Shown: piece by piece, positions 29,544 to 39,293 of the stretch
How positions within the stretch are numbered: the first letter of the stretch is position 1
Layout of the letters: the number at the start of each line of letters is the position of its first letter
Assembly (NCBI RefSeq): GCF_030693405.1
Contig: NZ_JAUYAW010000009.1
Coordinates: 17,812 to 81,811 of the forward strand
Reading direction: 5' to 3'
From: Phenylobacterium sp.
Lineage (GTDB): Bacteria; Pseudomonadota; Alphaproteobacteria; Caulobacterales; Caulobacteraceae
Length of the DNA stretch: 64,000 bases
Made by a program: the position numbers and the translations under genes
The notes under the pieces: generated by a model
Seen by the model: only the letters and a program-made list of their open reading frames with translations
What the model was told of the DNA's origin: nothing
Databases searched by the model: none

Positions 29544-30710
29544 TTATCGGCGGTGCGCCAGGTCGCGGGCGCGGGCCAGCCGATGTGAGCCCTCTTGCAG
29601 GGTGGCGTCGGCCTTGGCGAAGCATAGTCGCAGGATTGTGGTCACGGGATCAGTCTCGTAGAGGGCAGAGACGGGGATGGTGGCGACGCCGGCCTGCTCG
29701 ACCGCCAGACGCGCGAAGTCGCGGTCGCCCATTTCAACGCCCGAGGCCGCCAGATCCACATTGAGGAAGTAGGTCCCCTGAGAGGCCAGGACCGCAAATC
29801 CCTCTCGGGTCAGGGCCTCGGCCAGGCGTTGCTGGCTGGCGGCCAGGGTGGCGGGCATCTCTGTCCACCAGTCATCCAGGGTTTCCAGACCGAAGGCCAC
29901 GGCGACCTGCAGATTGGGCGGGGTGGTGAAGGTCAGGAACTGGTGGGCCTTGGCCAGGTGACGGGCCAGAGGTGCGGCGGCGCAGACAAAGCCTACCTTC
30001 CAGCCGGTCAGCCCGAACATCTTGCCCGCCGAGCCGATCTTGACGCAGCGCCCGGCCATGCCGGGATAGGCCATCAGCGGGCGATGGACGGCGGGCGCGA
30101 ACACCACCTGCTCCCAGACCTCGTCGCAGATGGCGATCAGGTCGTGGGCCACGCAGAGCCGCGCCAGCTGGGCCAGGTCCTCGTCGGGGACCACCACGCC
30201 CGTGGGATTGACCGGGTTGTTCAGCACCACGAAGCGGGTCTTTGGCGTGACCGCCGCCTCCAGCATGGCGGCGGTCAAGCGCCAGTGGGGCGGGGACAGC
30301 GAGATGAGCTTAGCCACGCCGCCGGCCCGTCGGATCAACGGCAGATAGGCGTCATAGAGGGGCTGGAAGACGATGACCTCATCGCCGGGTTCGATCAGGG
30401 CCAGGAAGGCTGCGGCCAGGGCCTCGGTGGCGCCCGAGGTGATCACGACCTCGCTGGCCGGATCGAACTCAAGCCCCTGGGTCCGGCGATAGTGGCCGGC
30501 GACCGCGGCCCGCAGCTCCGGCAGGCCGGCCATGGGCGGATACTGGTTGTAGCCGTCCAGCACCGCCTCAGCCGCCCGGCGCCGCAGGACTTCTGGCCCC
30601 GGATCGTCGGGAAAGCCCTGGCCGAGATTGATCGCCCCATGCGCCCGCGCCAGGCCGCTCATCTCTTCGAAGATGGTGGTCGGCAGGGCGGCGAACACAG
30701 CGTCGGGCAT
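29544..30710 (-). CDS. Class I/II pyridoxal-phosphate aminotransferase
   Basis: INLGQGFPDDPGPEVLR, NNPVNPTGVVV, CDEVWEQVVF, KIGSAGKMFGLTGWKVGF. Confidence 0.93.
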   Translation of the reverse strand: MPDAVFAALPTTIFEEMSGLARAHGAINLGQGFPDDPGPEVLRRRAAEAVLDGYNQYPPMAGLPELRAAVAGHYRRTQGLEFDPASEVVITSGATEALAAAFLALIEPGDEVIVFQPLYDAYLPLIRRAGGVAKLISLSPPHWRLTAAMLEAAVTPKTRFVVLNNPVNPTGVVVPDEDLAQLARLCVAHDLIAICDEVWEQVVFAPAVHRPLMAYPGMAGRCVKIGSAGKMFGLTGWKVGFVCAAAPLARHLAKAHQFLTFTTPPNLQVAVAFGLETLDDWWTEMPATLAASQQRLAEALTREGFAVLASQGTYFLNVDLAASGVEMGDRDFARLAVEQAGVATIPVSALYETDPVTTILRLCFAKADATLQEGSHRLARARDLAHRR

Positions 30711-30743
30711 GGAACGATCCTGGAGCCCTGACGGGCTGGAGCG

Positions 30744-32576
<1,833 letters not shown>

Positions 32577-32780
32577 GGGAAACCTTTTCCGGAAGCGGCG
32601 GCTTTTAGGGGACAAGACGCCCCAGGGCTAGCGCGAACTGGTGACAACCCCTCAGATGGGCGGTCGCGACTTGTGCGTTGCAATACGAAATCTTGCGTGA
32701 TGGTCACCCCTCAGGCTGTTGAAAAGACAGGGGAAACCGACGTATCGGGGTTCACCTTCGCAATTGCGACAATTTATCCC

Positions 32781-32809
32781 TTGTTCTTTTGTGCGCCGCA
32801 CCGTAGATT
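32781..32809 (+). promoter_or_regulatory. Candidate sigma70-type promoter for intergenic sRNA
   Basis: TTGTTC (32781-32786) - 17 nt - TAGATT (32804-32809), placing a start near 32816. Confidence 0.45.
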
Positions 32810-32815
32810 TTCACC

Positions 32816-32900
32816 GTGAGGCGTCTCCGGACGTCTCTGCCCTTCCTGGGCGTTTCCTCCCTAATGAACTGGCCGCGCTTTCGAGCGCGGCCTTTTTTTT
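32816..32900 (+). ncRNA. Candidate trans-acting small RNA with CCUCCC motif
   Basis: Hairpin 32818-32837 (GAGGCGTC-TCCG-GACGTCTC), hairpin 32839-32851 (GCCC-TTCCT-GGGC), single-stranded CCTCCC 32856-32861, terminator 32871-32900; no ORF on this strand fits. Confidence 0.65.
32871..32900 (+). terminator. Rho-independent terminator
   Basis: GGCCGCGCT-TTCG-AGCGCGGCC perfect 9-bp stem with UUCG tetraloop followed by T8. Confidence 0.92.
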
Positions 32901-32920
32901 AGCCGCGGAACGGGCCGGCC

Positions 32921-33823
32921 TCAGCGCAGCGCCGACCAGTCGTGCGCCGTCAGCGCCACGGTCAGGGCGGCGATGTCGGCCTTCAGGCGGGCGAAGCCGG
33001 CGGTCGGCGACAGGGTGTTTTCGTCTAGATAGAGGCCGCGGTTCAGCTCGATCTGCAGGGCGTGGACCTTGCGGGCCGGGCGACCATAGTGCTCGGTGGT
33101 GTAGCCGCCGGCATAGGGCGTGTTGCGCACCACCCGGTAGCCGCGGGCCTCCAGCTCCACCTCGGCCAGTCGGGTCAGGGCGTTGGCGCAGGCCGAGCCG
33201 AAACGGTCGCCCAGGACCATATCGCAGCCGCCGGCGCCGGCCGCCCTGGCGGCGGCGGAGGGCATGGAATGCCAGTCCACCAGTATGGCGACCCCATGGG
33301 CGGCCTGGGCCTCGGCGATCAGGCCGCTCAGGGCCTCATGATAGGGCCGGTGGGCGCCTTCGATGCGGCTCTGGGCCTCGGCGAAGGTCAGCTTGCGCGC
33401 ATAGATCTCCTGGCCTTCGGAGACCACCTTGGCGATGGCGCCCAGGCCTGCGGCCACCCGGGCGGTGCGGCTGCGGGCGAAGTCCGGCAGGGCGTCGGCG
33501 AACATGGCCGGGTCGAGTTCGAAGGCGTCGCGGTTCACATCTATATAGGCGCGCGCATAGTTGGCGGTGATCAGGGCCGCTCCGGCCTGCGGCGCGCTGT
33601 CCACCAGCTGGTCGACAAAGGCGTCTTCGGAGCGGCGGATGGCCTGGGCGTCGAGCCTGGCCGCCGACATCATGTCGTCCGGATAGAGCCGGCCCGAATG
33701 GGGCGAGGCGAAGATCACGGGGGTCCGGGGCGGGGCGCCGGGCTCCGCGGTGCGGCGCACCTCGAAGCCCGCCGGCGCCAGGGCGGCCGGCTCTGCGACA
33801 TCAAGGGGCTCGACCGCGGACAT
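32921..33823 (-). CDS. N-formylglutamate amidohydrolase family protein
   Basis: VIFASPHSGRLYPDDMM; DLNRDAFELDP-like VNRDAFELDPAMF; VDWHSMPS. Confidence 0.88.
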   Translation of the reverse strand: MSAVEPLDVAEPAALAPAGFEVRRTAEPGAPPRTPVIFASPHSGRLYPDDMMSAARLDAQAIRRSEDAFVDQLVDSAPQAGAALITANYARAYIDVNRDAFELDPAMFADALPDFARSRTARVAAGLGAIAKVVSEGQEIYARKLTFAEAQSRIEGAHRPYHEALSGLIAEAQAAHGVAILVDWHSMPSAAARAAGAGGCDMVLGDRFGSACANALTRLAEVELEARGYRVVRNTPYAGGYTTEHYGRPARKVHALQIELNRGLYLDENTLSPTAGFARLKADIAALTVALTAHDWSALR

Positions 33824-33966
33824 GGCGCGCATATGACGATGCGCCGGGCGCGGGGTCAAACGGATCGGGGGTCAAACGGACCTGGTCAAAGGTGGGGCGG
33901 TTCATCGGGGATTTACAAAGCCGTCCCTATGGTCGCTCCATGAAAGACGACGCCCTGGAATCGCCC

Positions 33967-34323
33967 ATGCCCCGCATTCTTCTCGCCGAGGACGACGACT
34001 CCCTGCGCGGCTTCCTGGCCCGCGCCCTGGAGCGCGCCGGCTTCGAGGTGCGCGCCTGCGCCGATGGCGAGGAGGCGGCCTCGGTTCTGGATCAGGACTG
34101 GGACCTGCTGCTGACCGACATCGTCATGCCTGGCATGGACGGGATCGAGGTGGCCCGCCTGGCCGCCGCCCGCAATCCGTCCCTGCGGATCATGTTCATC
34201 ACCGGCTTCGCCGCCGTGGCGCTGGCCGCCGGGGATGCCGCCCCGGCTGGGGCCAAGGTCCTGTCCAAGCCCATCCACCTGCGCGAGATCGTCGCCGAGG
34301 TGGAGCGGATGATGGCCGCCTGA
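33967..34323 (+). CDS. cpdR: Single-domain response regulator CpdR-like
   Basis: MPRILLAEDDDSLRGFLARALERAGFEV...DLLLTDIVMPGMDGIEVA...IMFITGFAAVAL...KVLSKPIHLREIVAEVERMMAA; receiver only, no output domain. Confidence 0.85.
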   Translation: MPRILLAEDDDSLRGFLARALERAGFEVRACADGEEAASVLDQDWDLLLTDIVMPGMDGIEVARLAAARNPSLRIMFITGFAAVALAAGDAAPAGAKVLSKPIHLREIVAEVERMMAA

Positions 34324-34353
34324 GGCGTCGGCCCTGCGGGCGCCTTTCAGCCC

Positions 34354-34382
34354 TTGCACAGGGGCGGGCCGCCCGTTATACC
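34354..34382 (+). promoter_or_regulatory. Promoter of tRNA-Val
   Basis: TTGCAC (34354-34359) - 17 nt - TATACC (34377-34382), 36 nt upstream of the mature tRNA 5' end. Confidence 0.65.
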
Positions 34383-34418
34383 GCCGCCCTTCCCGTCCCC
34401 AAAAGGGGCCGCCCTTAT

Positions 34419-34493
34419 GGACGCGTAGCTCAGCGGGAGAGCACCTCGTTGACATCGAGGGGGTCACAGGTTCAATCCCTGTCGCGTCCACCA
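34419..34493 (+). tRNA. tRNA-Val (anticodon GAC)
   Basis: GGACGCG acceptor pairs with CGCGTCC; anticodon arm CCTCG-TTGACAT-CGAGG; TTCAATCC T loop; encoded CCA. Confidence 0.95.
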
Positions 34494-34569
34494 TCCCTTT
34501 CTTACCTACATCCGCCGGCCGCCCTTGGCGCGCTGGCCTGATGGCTGCGGCCCTGCTAGCCTGCGCGCC

Positions 34570-34647
34570 ATGATCCTCGCTTCGCACCGCGGCAATTGTT
34601 CCTATCGTCCCTCCCGGGGTCGTACGGACGTTCGCCTGCGCGCCTAG
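34570..34647 (+). CDS. Candidate 25-aa leader peptide
   Basis: ATG at 34570: MILASHRGNCSYRPSRGRTDVRLRA*, immediately after GCTAGC -10-like box; followed by hairpin 34663-34688 and GNAT gene. Confidence 0.45.
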   Translation: MILASHRGNCSYRPSRGRTDVRLRA

Positions 34648-34662
34648 CGCAAGATCGATCCC

Positions 34663-34688
34663 CGACCCCCGCCGCAAGGCCGGGGTCG
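34663..34688 (+). promoter_or_regulatory. Attenuator-like hairpin upstream of GNAT gene
   Basis: CGACCCCCGCC-GCAA-GGCCGGGGTCG (10 of 11 bp, GNRA loop); 3' arm CCGGGGTCGT duplicated exactly at 34614-34623 within the leader ORF. Confidence 0.5.
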
Positions 34689-34731
34689 TTCGTCCTCGGA
34701 TCCCTGCGGCCCAAGCCCCTGGAGAAGAGAC

Positions 34732-35319
34732 GTGACCACCCCCGCCGCCGATCTGGCGCCTCAGCCCGAACGCCCTGACAGCCTGGAGACCGAACGCCTG
34801 ATCCTGCGGGACTTCCGGCTGGAGGACACGGAGGCTGTGCACGCCTATGGGTCCGATCCCGAGGTGACCCGGTACATGCCCTGGGGACCCAACAGTCCCG
34901 AGGACACCGCCGCCTTCATGGCCCGGGTTCTGGAGCAACAGGCGACCTGGCCCCGTCTCGACCTGTCCCTGGCCATCGAACTGAAGGCCGAGGCCCGTGT
35001 CGTCGGCTCCATCGCCCTGCATTTGCGGGACATTCCGAACACCGCCGTCGAGATGGGCTACGTCCTGCGCCGCGATCTCTGGGGGCAGGGGATCGTCAGC
35101 GAAGCGGCCGCGGCCATGATCGACTTGGGCTTCCGGCTCGGCCTGCACCGCATCGCCGCCACCTGCGACGTCCGAAACACCGGTTCCTACCGGGTGATGG
35201 AAAAGCTGGGCATGCGCCGGGAGGGCTGCTTTCGGCAGGATCGGCGGCTTCGCGGGGCCTGGCGGGACACCTATCTCTACGCCGTGCTGGCCGAGGAGTG
35301 GGTCGCCGGTCGGCGGTGA
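34732..35319 (+). CDS. RimJ/RimL-type GNAT acetyltransferase
   Basis: LETERLILRDFRLEDTEAVHAYGSDPEVTRYMPWGP; YVLRRDLWGQGIVSEAAAAMIDLGF; GTG start with GGAGAAGAGAC upstream. Confidence 0.9.
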   Translation: MTTPAADLAPQPERPDSLETERLILRDFRLEDTEAVHAYGSDPEVTRYMPWGPNSPEDTAAFMARVLEQQATWPRLDLSLAIELKAEARVVGSIALHLRDIPNTAVEMGYVLRRDLWGQGIVSEAAAAMIDLGFRLGLHRIAATCDVRNTGSYRVMEKLGMRREGCFRQDRRLRGAWRDTYLYAVLAEEWVAGRR

Positions 35320-35495
35320 CGCGCGCGTCTTGGCCTGATTCGTGGCGGTGAAGCGCGGCGTGGCCTGGCGCGACGCCAGCCCCCGCCGAGTCGCTATAGA
35401 AAATACGGTATTGTCAAAAAGGGGGCGCTATCGCCTGCGTTACGCCCCGCTTCAATGGGCGCCCTTAGGGAAGCCGGGCGCGCTGGGCCCCCCGA

Positions 35496-35519
35496 ATGTA
35501 ACGTCGGAAGGGGTTACAT
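35496..35519. promoter_or_regulatory. Inverted repeat ATGTAAC-N10-GTTACAT upstream of TonB receptor
   Basis: Perfect 7-bp palindromic half sites (35496-35502, 35513-35519), 211 nt upstream of the receptor ATG. Confidence 0.5.
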
Positions 35520-35730
35520 CAAAGGTTGTAGAAGGCGGGGTACGCTCGCAACCCCTTAAGCCGTAAGGGTTTCGCTACAGAAACTTGCATGACGGTCAAA
35601 TAGTCTGGATATGTCTCCCCGTTGAAAAAATTCTGGCGCTTTTGCAAAAGGTGCCGGATGATCGTTTTTGCTCACGGGTCAAAATCCCCACGCCATAAGG
35701 GGATCGGCGCCAAGAGGGGGAAGGAAACCA

Positions 35731-38712
35731 ATGTTGAAACGTACCTATTTCTGCGGCGGCTCGGTCATGGCTGTCGCCCTGGCCATGGGAGCCGCCGGTT
35801 CGGCCGCGGCCCAGGCTCAGCCGACGGTGGTCGAGGAAGTCGTCGTCACCGGCTCATTCATCGCCGGCACGCCGGAAGACGCCGCCCTGCCGGTGGACGT
35901 CCTCGGCGCGGCGGAACTGGAGCGCCAGGGCTCGCCCAGCATCGTCCAGCTGGTCAAGACCATCAGCGCCTCGCAATCCGCGCTCGGCGAAAGCAACCGC
36001 TATAACGGCGGCGCGGGCACCGCGACCATCAACCTGCGCGGCCTCGGCGCCTCGCGGACCCTGGTCCTGATGAACGGCCGTCGTCTGGCCGACTCCACCC
36101 AGGCCGCCTTCCAGGGCGGTGGTCAGGACCTTGGCTTCATCCCCACGGCCGCGACCGGCCGGGTGGAAATCCTGAAGGACGGCGCGGCCGCCACCTACGG
36201 CTCCGACGCCGTCGGCGGCGTTGTGAACTTCATCACCCGCAAGGACCTGAACGGCTTCGAAATCGACGCCGACTACCTGTTCGTGGATGGCTCCGACGGC
36301 GACTACACCCTCGATGTCGCCTGGGGCAGCCTGTTCGACCGCGGCAATGTCCTGCTGACCGCCGGCTACCGCCACCGCTCGCGCCTGGACATCAACGAGC
36401 GTGACTGGGCCCGCACGCCCATGGACGCCGTTTACTACGGCGGCTGGTCGGGCTCCTCGAACCCCGGCTATTACGGCACGCCTGGCGGCACGACCTTCTT
36501 CCGGGACAACGGCTGTAATGAACTTGGCGGCCAGCTGACCGCGGGCGTGGTGCCCACCAGCAACACCGCCACCGGCAGCGTCTGCCGCTTCCAGTTCTCG
36601 GCCTTCAACGATCTGGTGAACGAGGAAGATCACTACCAGCTCTACGGCGAGCTGAACTTCGACGTCACCGACACCATCACCTTCCACGGGGAAGTGGCCT
36701 GGAAGCGCAGCGATGTGCCGAACCAGCGCCTGTCGCCGGCCAACCTCACCACCCAGTTCCCGACCCCGCGGACGGCGGGCGGCACCTCGGGCTCGACGGC
36801 GGTCCCCGGCTTCAACGGCCAGGTTCCGTACTTCGTGCCGGCCACCCATCCGGGTCTGATCGACCTGCGCACCCAGTGCGCGGCCCCGCTCTCCGCCGCC
36901 CAGTGCGCCGGCATGGCTGGCGGCGTGACGATGGCCAAGGCCTTCTGGCGCGCCATCGCCCACGCCGGTCACCCGACCAATCCCGACGGCGCCGACTACC
37001 AGGACATCCAGAACAGCTCTTTCCGGGTCTCCGGCGGCTTCAAGGGTGAGTTCGAGAACGGCATCGGCTGGGATGCGGCTCTGACCTACATGGAGACCGA
37101 ATCCGTCATCGTGACCAACGACCTGCTGGTGAACCGCATCCAGCATGCGCTCAATGGTCTCGGCGGTCCCGGTTGTAACCCGGCCACGGGCGTCCCCGGC
37201 GTCGGCCCCTGCCAGTACTTCAACCCCTTCACCAACAGCATCGCCACCAGCGCGGTGAACGGCGCGGCCAACCCCTACTATCGCGGCGGCGCCAATCCGG
37301 CGGTTCGGAACAATCCGGCCCTGGTGGAGTGGCTCTACGGCACCTACACCAACGTCGGCACCAACAACATCCTGGTGGCTGACCTGGTGTTCAACGGTGA
37401 GACCGGCATCGAGCTGGGCGGCGGCAACATCGCCTGGGCGGCCGGCGGCCAGTATCGCTACAGCCGTTCGCGGGATGACTGGGAAAACCTGGGCGACGTC
37501 CGGGCCACCCCTTGCGTCGACTCCATCGATGACGGTCTGCCGATCTGCTCTGACCCGGTCGGTCCGTTCGTCTTCTTCGGCGCCCAGGAAGACTATGATG
37601 TCGACCGGGACGTCGAGGCCCTGTTCGCCGAAGTCCGTCTGCCCTTCACCGACGACTTCGAAGTCAGCGCCGCGATCCGCCACGAGGAGTTCGGCGGCCA
37701 GGTGGGCTCCACCACCAACCCGAAGATCTCCGCCCGCTGGCAGGCCACCGACTGGCTCGCCTTCCGCGGTTCGGCGGGCACCACCTTCCGCGCCCCTGGC
37801 CAGACCCAGATCTCGCCGGGCAGCAGCAAGGGCGTGTCCAACATCGGCGGCAGCTATCGCGCGGTGGTGACCAACAATAATCCGGGCCTGCAACCGGAAA
37901 CCGCCAAGACCTATAACTTCGGCGTGCTGCTCAACACCGGCGCCTTCAAGGCGTCCGTCGACTACTTCAAGTTCGACTTCGAGGACGAGCTGGTTCTGGA
38001 ACCCACCCAGGCCATCTATGACTCCCTGAACTGCTCGAACGCCGCCATCGTCGCGCGCTTCATCTTCGACGGCGCCTGCTCGCCGGCGAACGTGATCAAT
38101 GTCAGCCGCTTCGTGGTCAACGGTCCCTCGACCAAGACCTCGGGCCTCGACTTCAAGGCGCAGTACGACTTCGACGACTTCTTCGGCACCGACATGGTTG
38201 ACGCCCGCGTCTCCATGGGTGTCGACGGCACCTATCTGCTGACCTATGACCGCAGCGACTTCACCCTGTTCGGGGCCGACAATGTGGTCATTCAGCGGGC
38301 TCAGGACCGGGTCGGCCGCCACGAGCTGACCGGGGAATTCTATTCCTACCCCCGTCTGCGGGCGACCGGCTTCGTCAACGTCAATGGCGGAACCTGGAAC
38401 GTTCGTTACCAGGTCCAGTATCGTGAAGGCACCGAGATCATCGGCGCCCCCTGCCCGGCCAGCGGCGCCAGCGCCGCCTGCCGTTACGATCGCGCCTCGG
38501 CCACCTTCATCAATGTGGGCAAGAGCGACGACTTCTGGCAGCACGACCTGACGGGTCAGATCGAACTGCCCTGGAACACCACCATCAACGCCGGCATCCA
38601 GAACATCCTGGATACCGATCCTCCCTTCGTGCAGTCGATGTACAACTACGACTACACCAACGGGAACCCGCTCGGCCGGACCTTCAAGATCGGCGTCAAG
38701 CAGCGCTTCTAA
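35731..38712 (+). CDS. TonB-dependent receptor
   Basis: Signal peptide, TonB box/plug EEVVVTGSFIAGTPEDAALPVDVL, NLRGLGASRTLVLMNGRRL, C-terminal beta strand GRTFKIGVKQRF. Confidence 0.95.
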   Translation: MLKRTYFCGGSVMAVALAMGAAGSAAAQAQPTVVEEVVVTGSFIAGTPEDAALPVDVLGAAELERQGSPSIVQLVKTISASQSALGESNRYNGGAGTATINLRGLGASRTLVLMNGRRLADSTQAAFQGGGQDLGFIPTAATGRVEILKDGAAATYGSDAVGGVVNFITRKDLNGFEIDADYLFVDGSDGDYTLDVAWGSLFDRGNVLLTAGYRHRSRLDINERDWARTPMDAVYYGGWSGSSNPGYYGTPGGTTFFRDNGCNELGGQLTAGVVPTSNTATGSVCRFQFSAFNDLVNEEDHYQLYGELNFDVTDTITFHGEVAWKRSDVPNQRLSPANLTTQFPTPRTAGGTSGSTAVPGFNGQVPYFVPATHPGLIDLRTQCAAPLSAAQCAGMAGGVTMAKAFWRAIAHAGHPTNPDGADYQDIQNSSFRVSGGFKGEFENGIGWDAALTYMETESVIVTNDLLVNRIQHALNGLGGPGCNPATGVPGVGPCQYFNPFTNSIATSAVNGAANPYYRGGANPAVRNNPALVEWLYGTYTNVGTNNILVADLVFNGETGIELGGGNIAWAAGGQYRYSRSRDDWENLGDVRATPCVDSIDDGLPICSDPVGPFVFFGAQEDYDVDRDVEALFAEVRLPFTDDFEVSAAIRHEEFGGQVGSTTNPKISARWQATDWLAFRGSAGTTFRAPGQTQISPGSSKGVSNIGGSYRAVVTNNNPGLQPETAKTYNFGVLLNTGAFKASVDYFKFDFEDELVLEPTQAIYDSLNCSNAAIVARFIFDGACSPANVINVSRFVVNGPSTKTSGLDFKAQYDFDDFFGTDMVDARVSMGVDGTYLLTYDRSDFTLFGADNVVIQRAQDRVGRHELTGEFYSYPRLRATGFVNVNGGTWNVRYQVQYREGTEIIGAPCPASGASAACRYDRASATFINVGKSDDFWQHDLTGQIELPWNTTINAGIQNILDTDPPFVQSMYNYDYTNGNPLGRTFKIGVKQRF

Positions 38713-38760
38713 GGCGCAGACATGCAGCCCGGCGGCTTGTCCGCCGGGTTCGCACCTCTC

Positions 38761-38795
38761 ATCGGCGTCGCCCCCGGGCGGCGCCGATTTTCTTT
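38761..38795 (+). terminator. Rho-independent terminator after TonB receptor
   Basis: ATCGGCGTCGCC-CCCG-GGCGGCGCCGAT (one T-G wobble) followed by TTTCTTT. Confidence 0.8.
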
Positions 38796-38817
38796 GGTCA
38801 GAGGGTCTGGGGCGCCC

Positions 38818-39222
38818 TCACGGCCGGCTGCCCCGGGGCAGGGCTTCGACCTCAGCGGGCGTCAGCTTGCGGACGGCGCGCACCATGCAGCGCTGCTCGC
38901 CTAGGGGGCCTGGCGAGATGATGGTCGCATCCATGCCGCGGCAGACGCTGGAGCCGGACCGGGAGACCACCGCCAGCCGCTGGGCCCAGTCCATGTCGGG
39001 GCAGGGGGAGAACATCTGCATCTGGTAGACGTCGCGCACGCCGACGCGCAGATACAGGGTCTCGTCGTCCGGCGCGCTGAAGCCGCTGACATTGCGGGTG
39101 AAGAAGCACTCCCTTGCCTGACCCGTCTGGCCAGACGCCGCCAGATCGCCAGGCGCGGCGGTCGGGGCGCAGGCGGTCACGGTCAGGGCGGAGAGTGTGA
39201 GGGCGAGGACTCGGCTGCGCAT
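38818..39222 (-). CDS. Small secreted/lipoprotein, DUF6491-like
   Basis: Signal/lipobox LTVTACAP; ARECFFTRNVSGFSAPDDETLYLRVGVRDVYQMQM. Confidence 0.6.
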   Translation of the reverse strand: MRSRVLALTLSALTVTACAPTAAPGDLAASGQTGQARECFFTRNVSGFSAPDDETLYLRVGVRDVYQMQMFSPCPDMDWAQRLAVVSRSGSSVCRGMDATIISPGPLGEQRCMVRAVRKLTPAEVEALPRGSRP

Positions 39223-39293
39223 CAGGGCCTCCTGTGGTCCGGCTCATGGGCCGGCCTTATGCCAAGCCACAATCCTAGGGCCGGAAGATGGTT

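Noticed and set aside
35854-38544. 896-aa ORF on the minus strand opposite the TonB receptor
   Set aside because: Antisense shadow ORF of a high-GC gene; Val/Gly/Ala/Asp-rich with no domain, while the plus strand encodes a clear TonB receptor.
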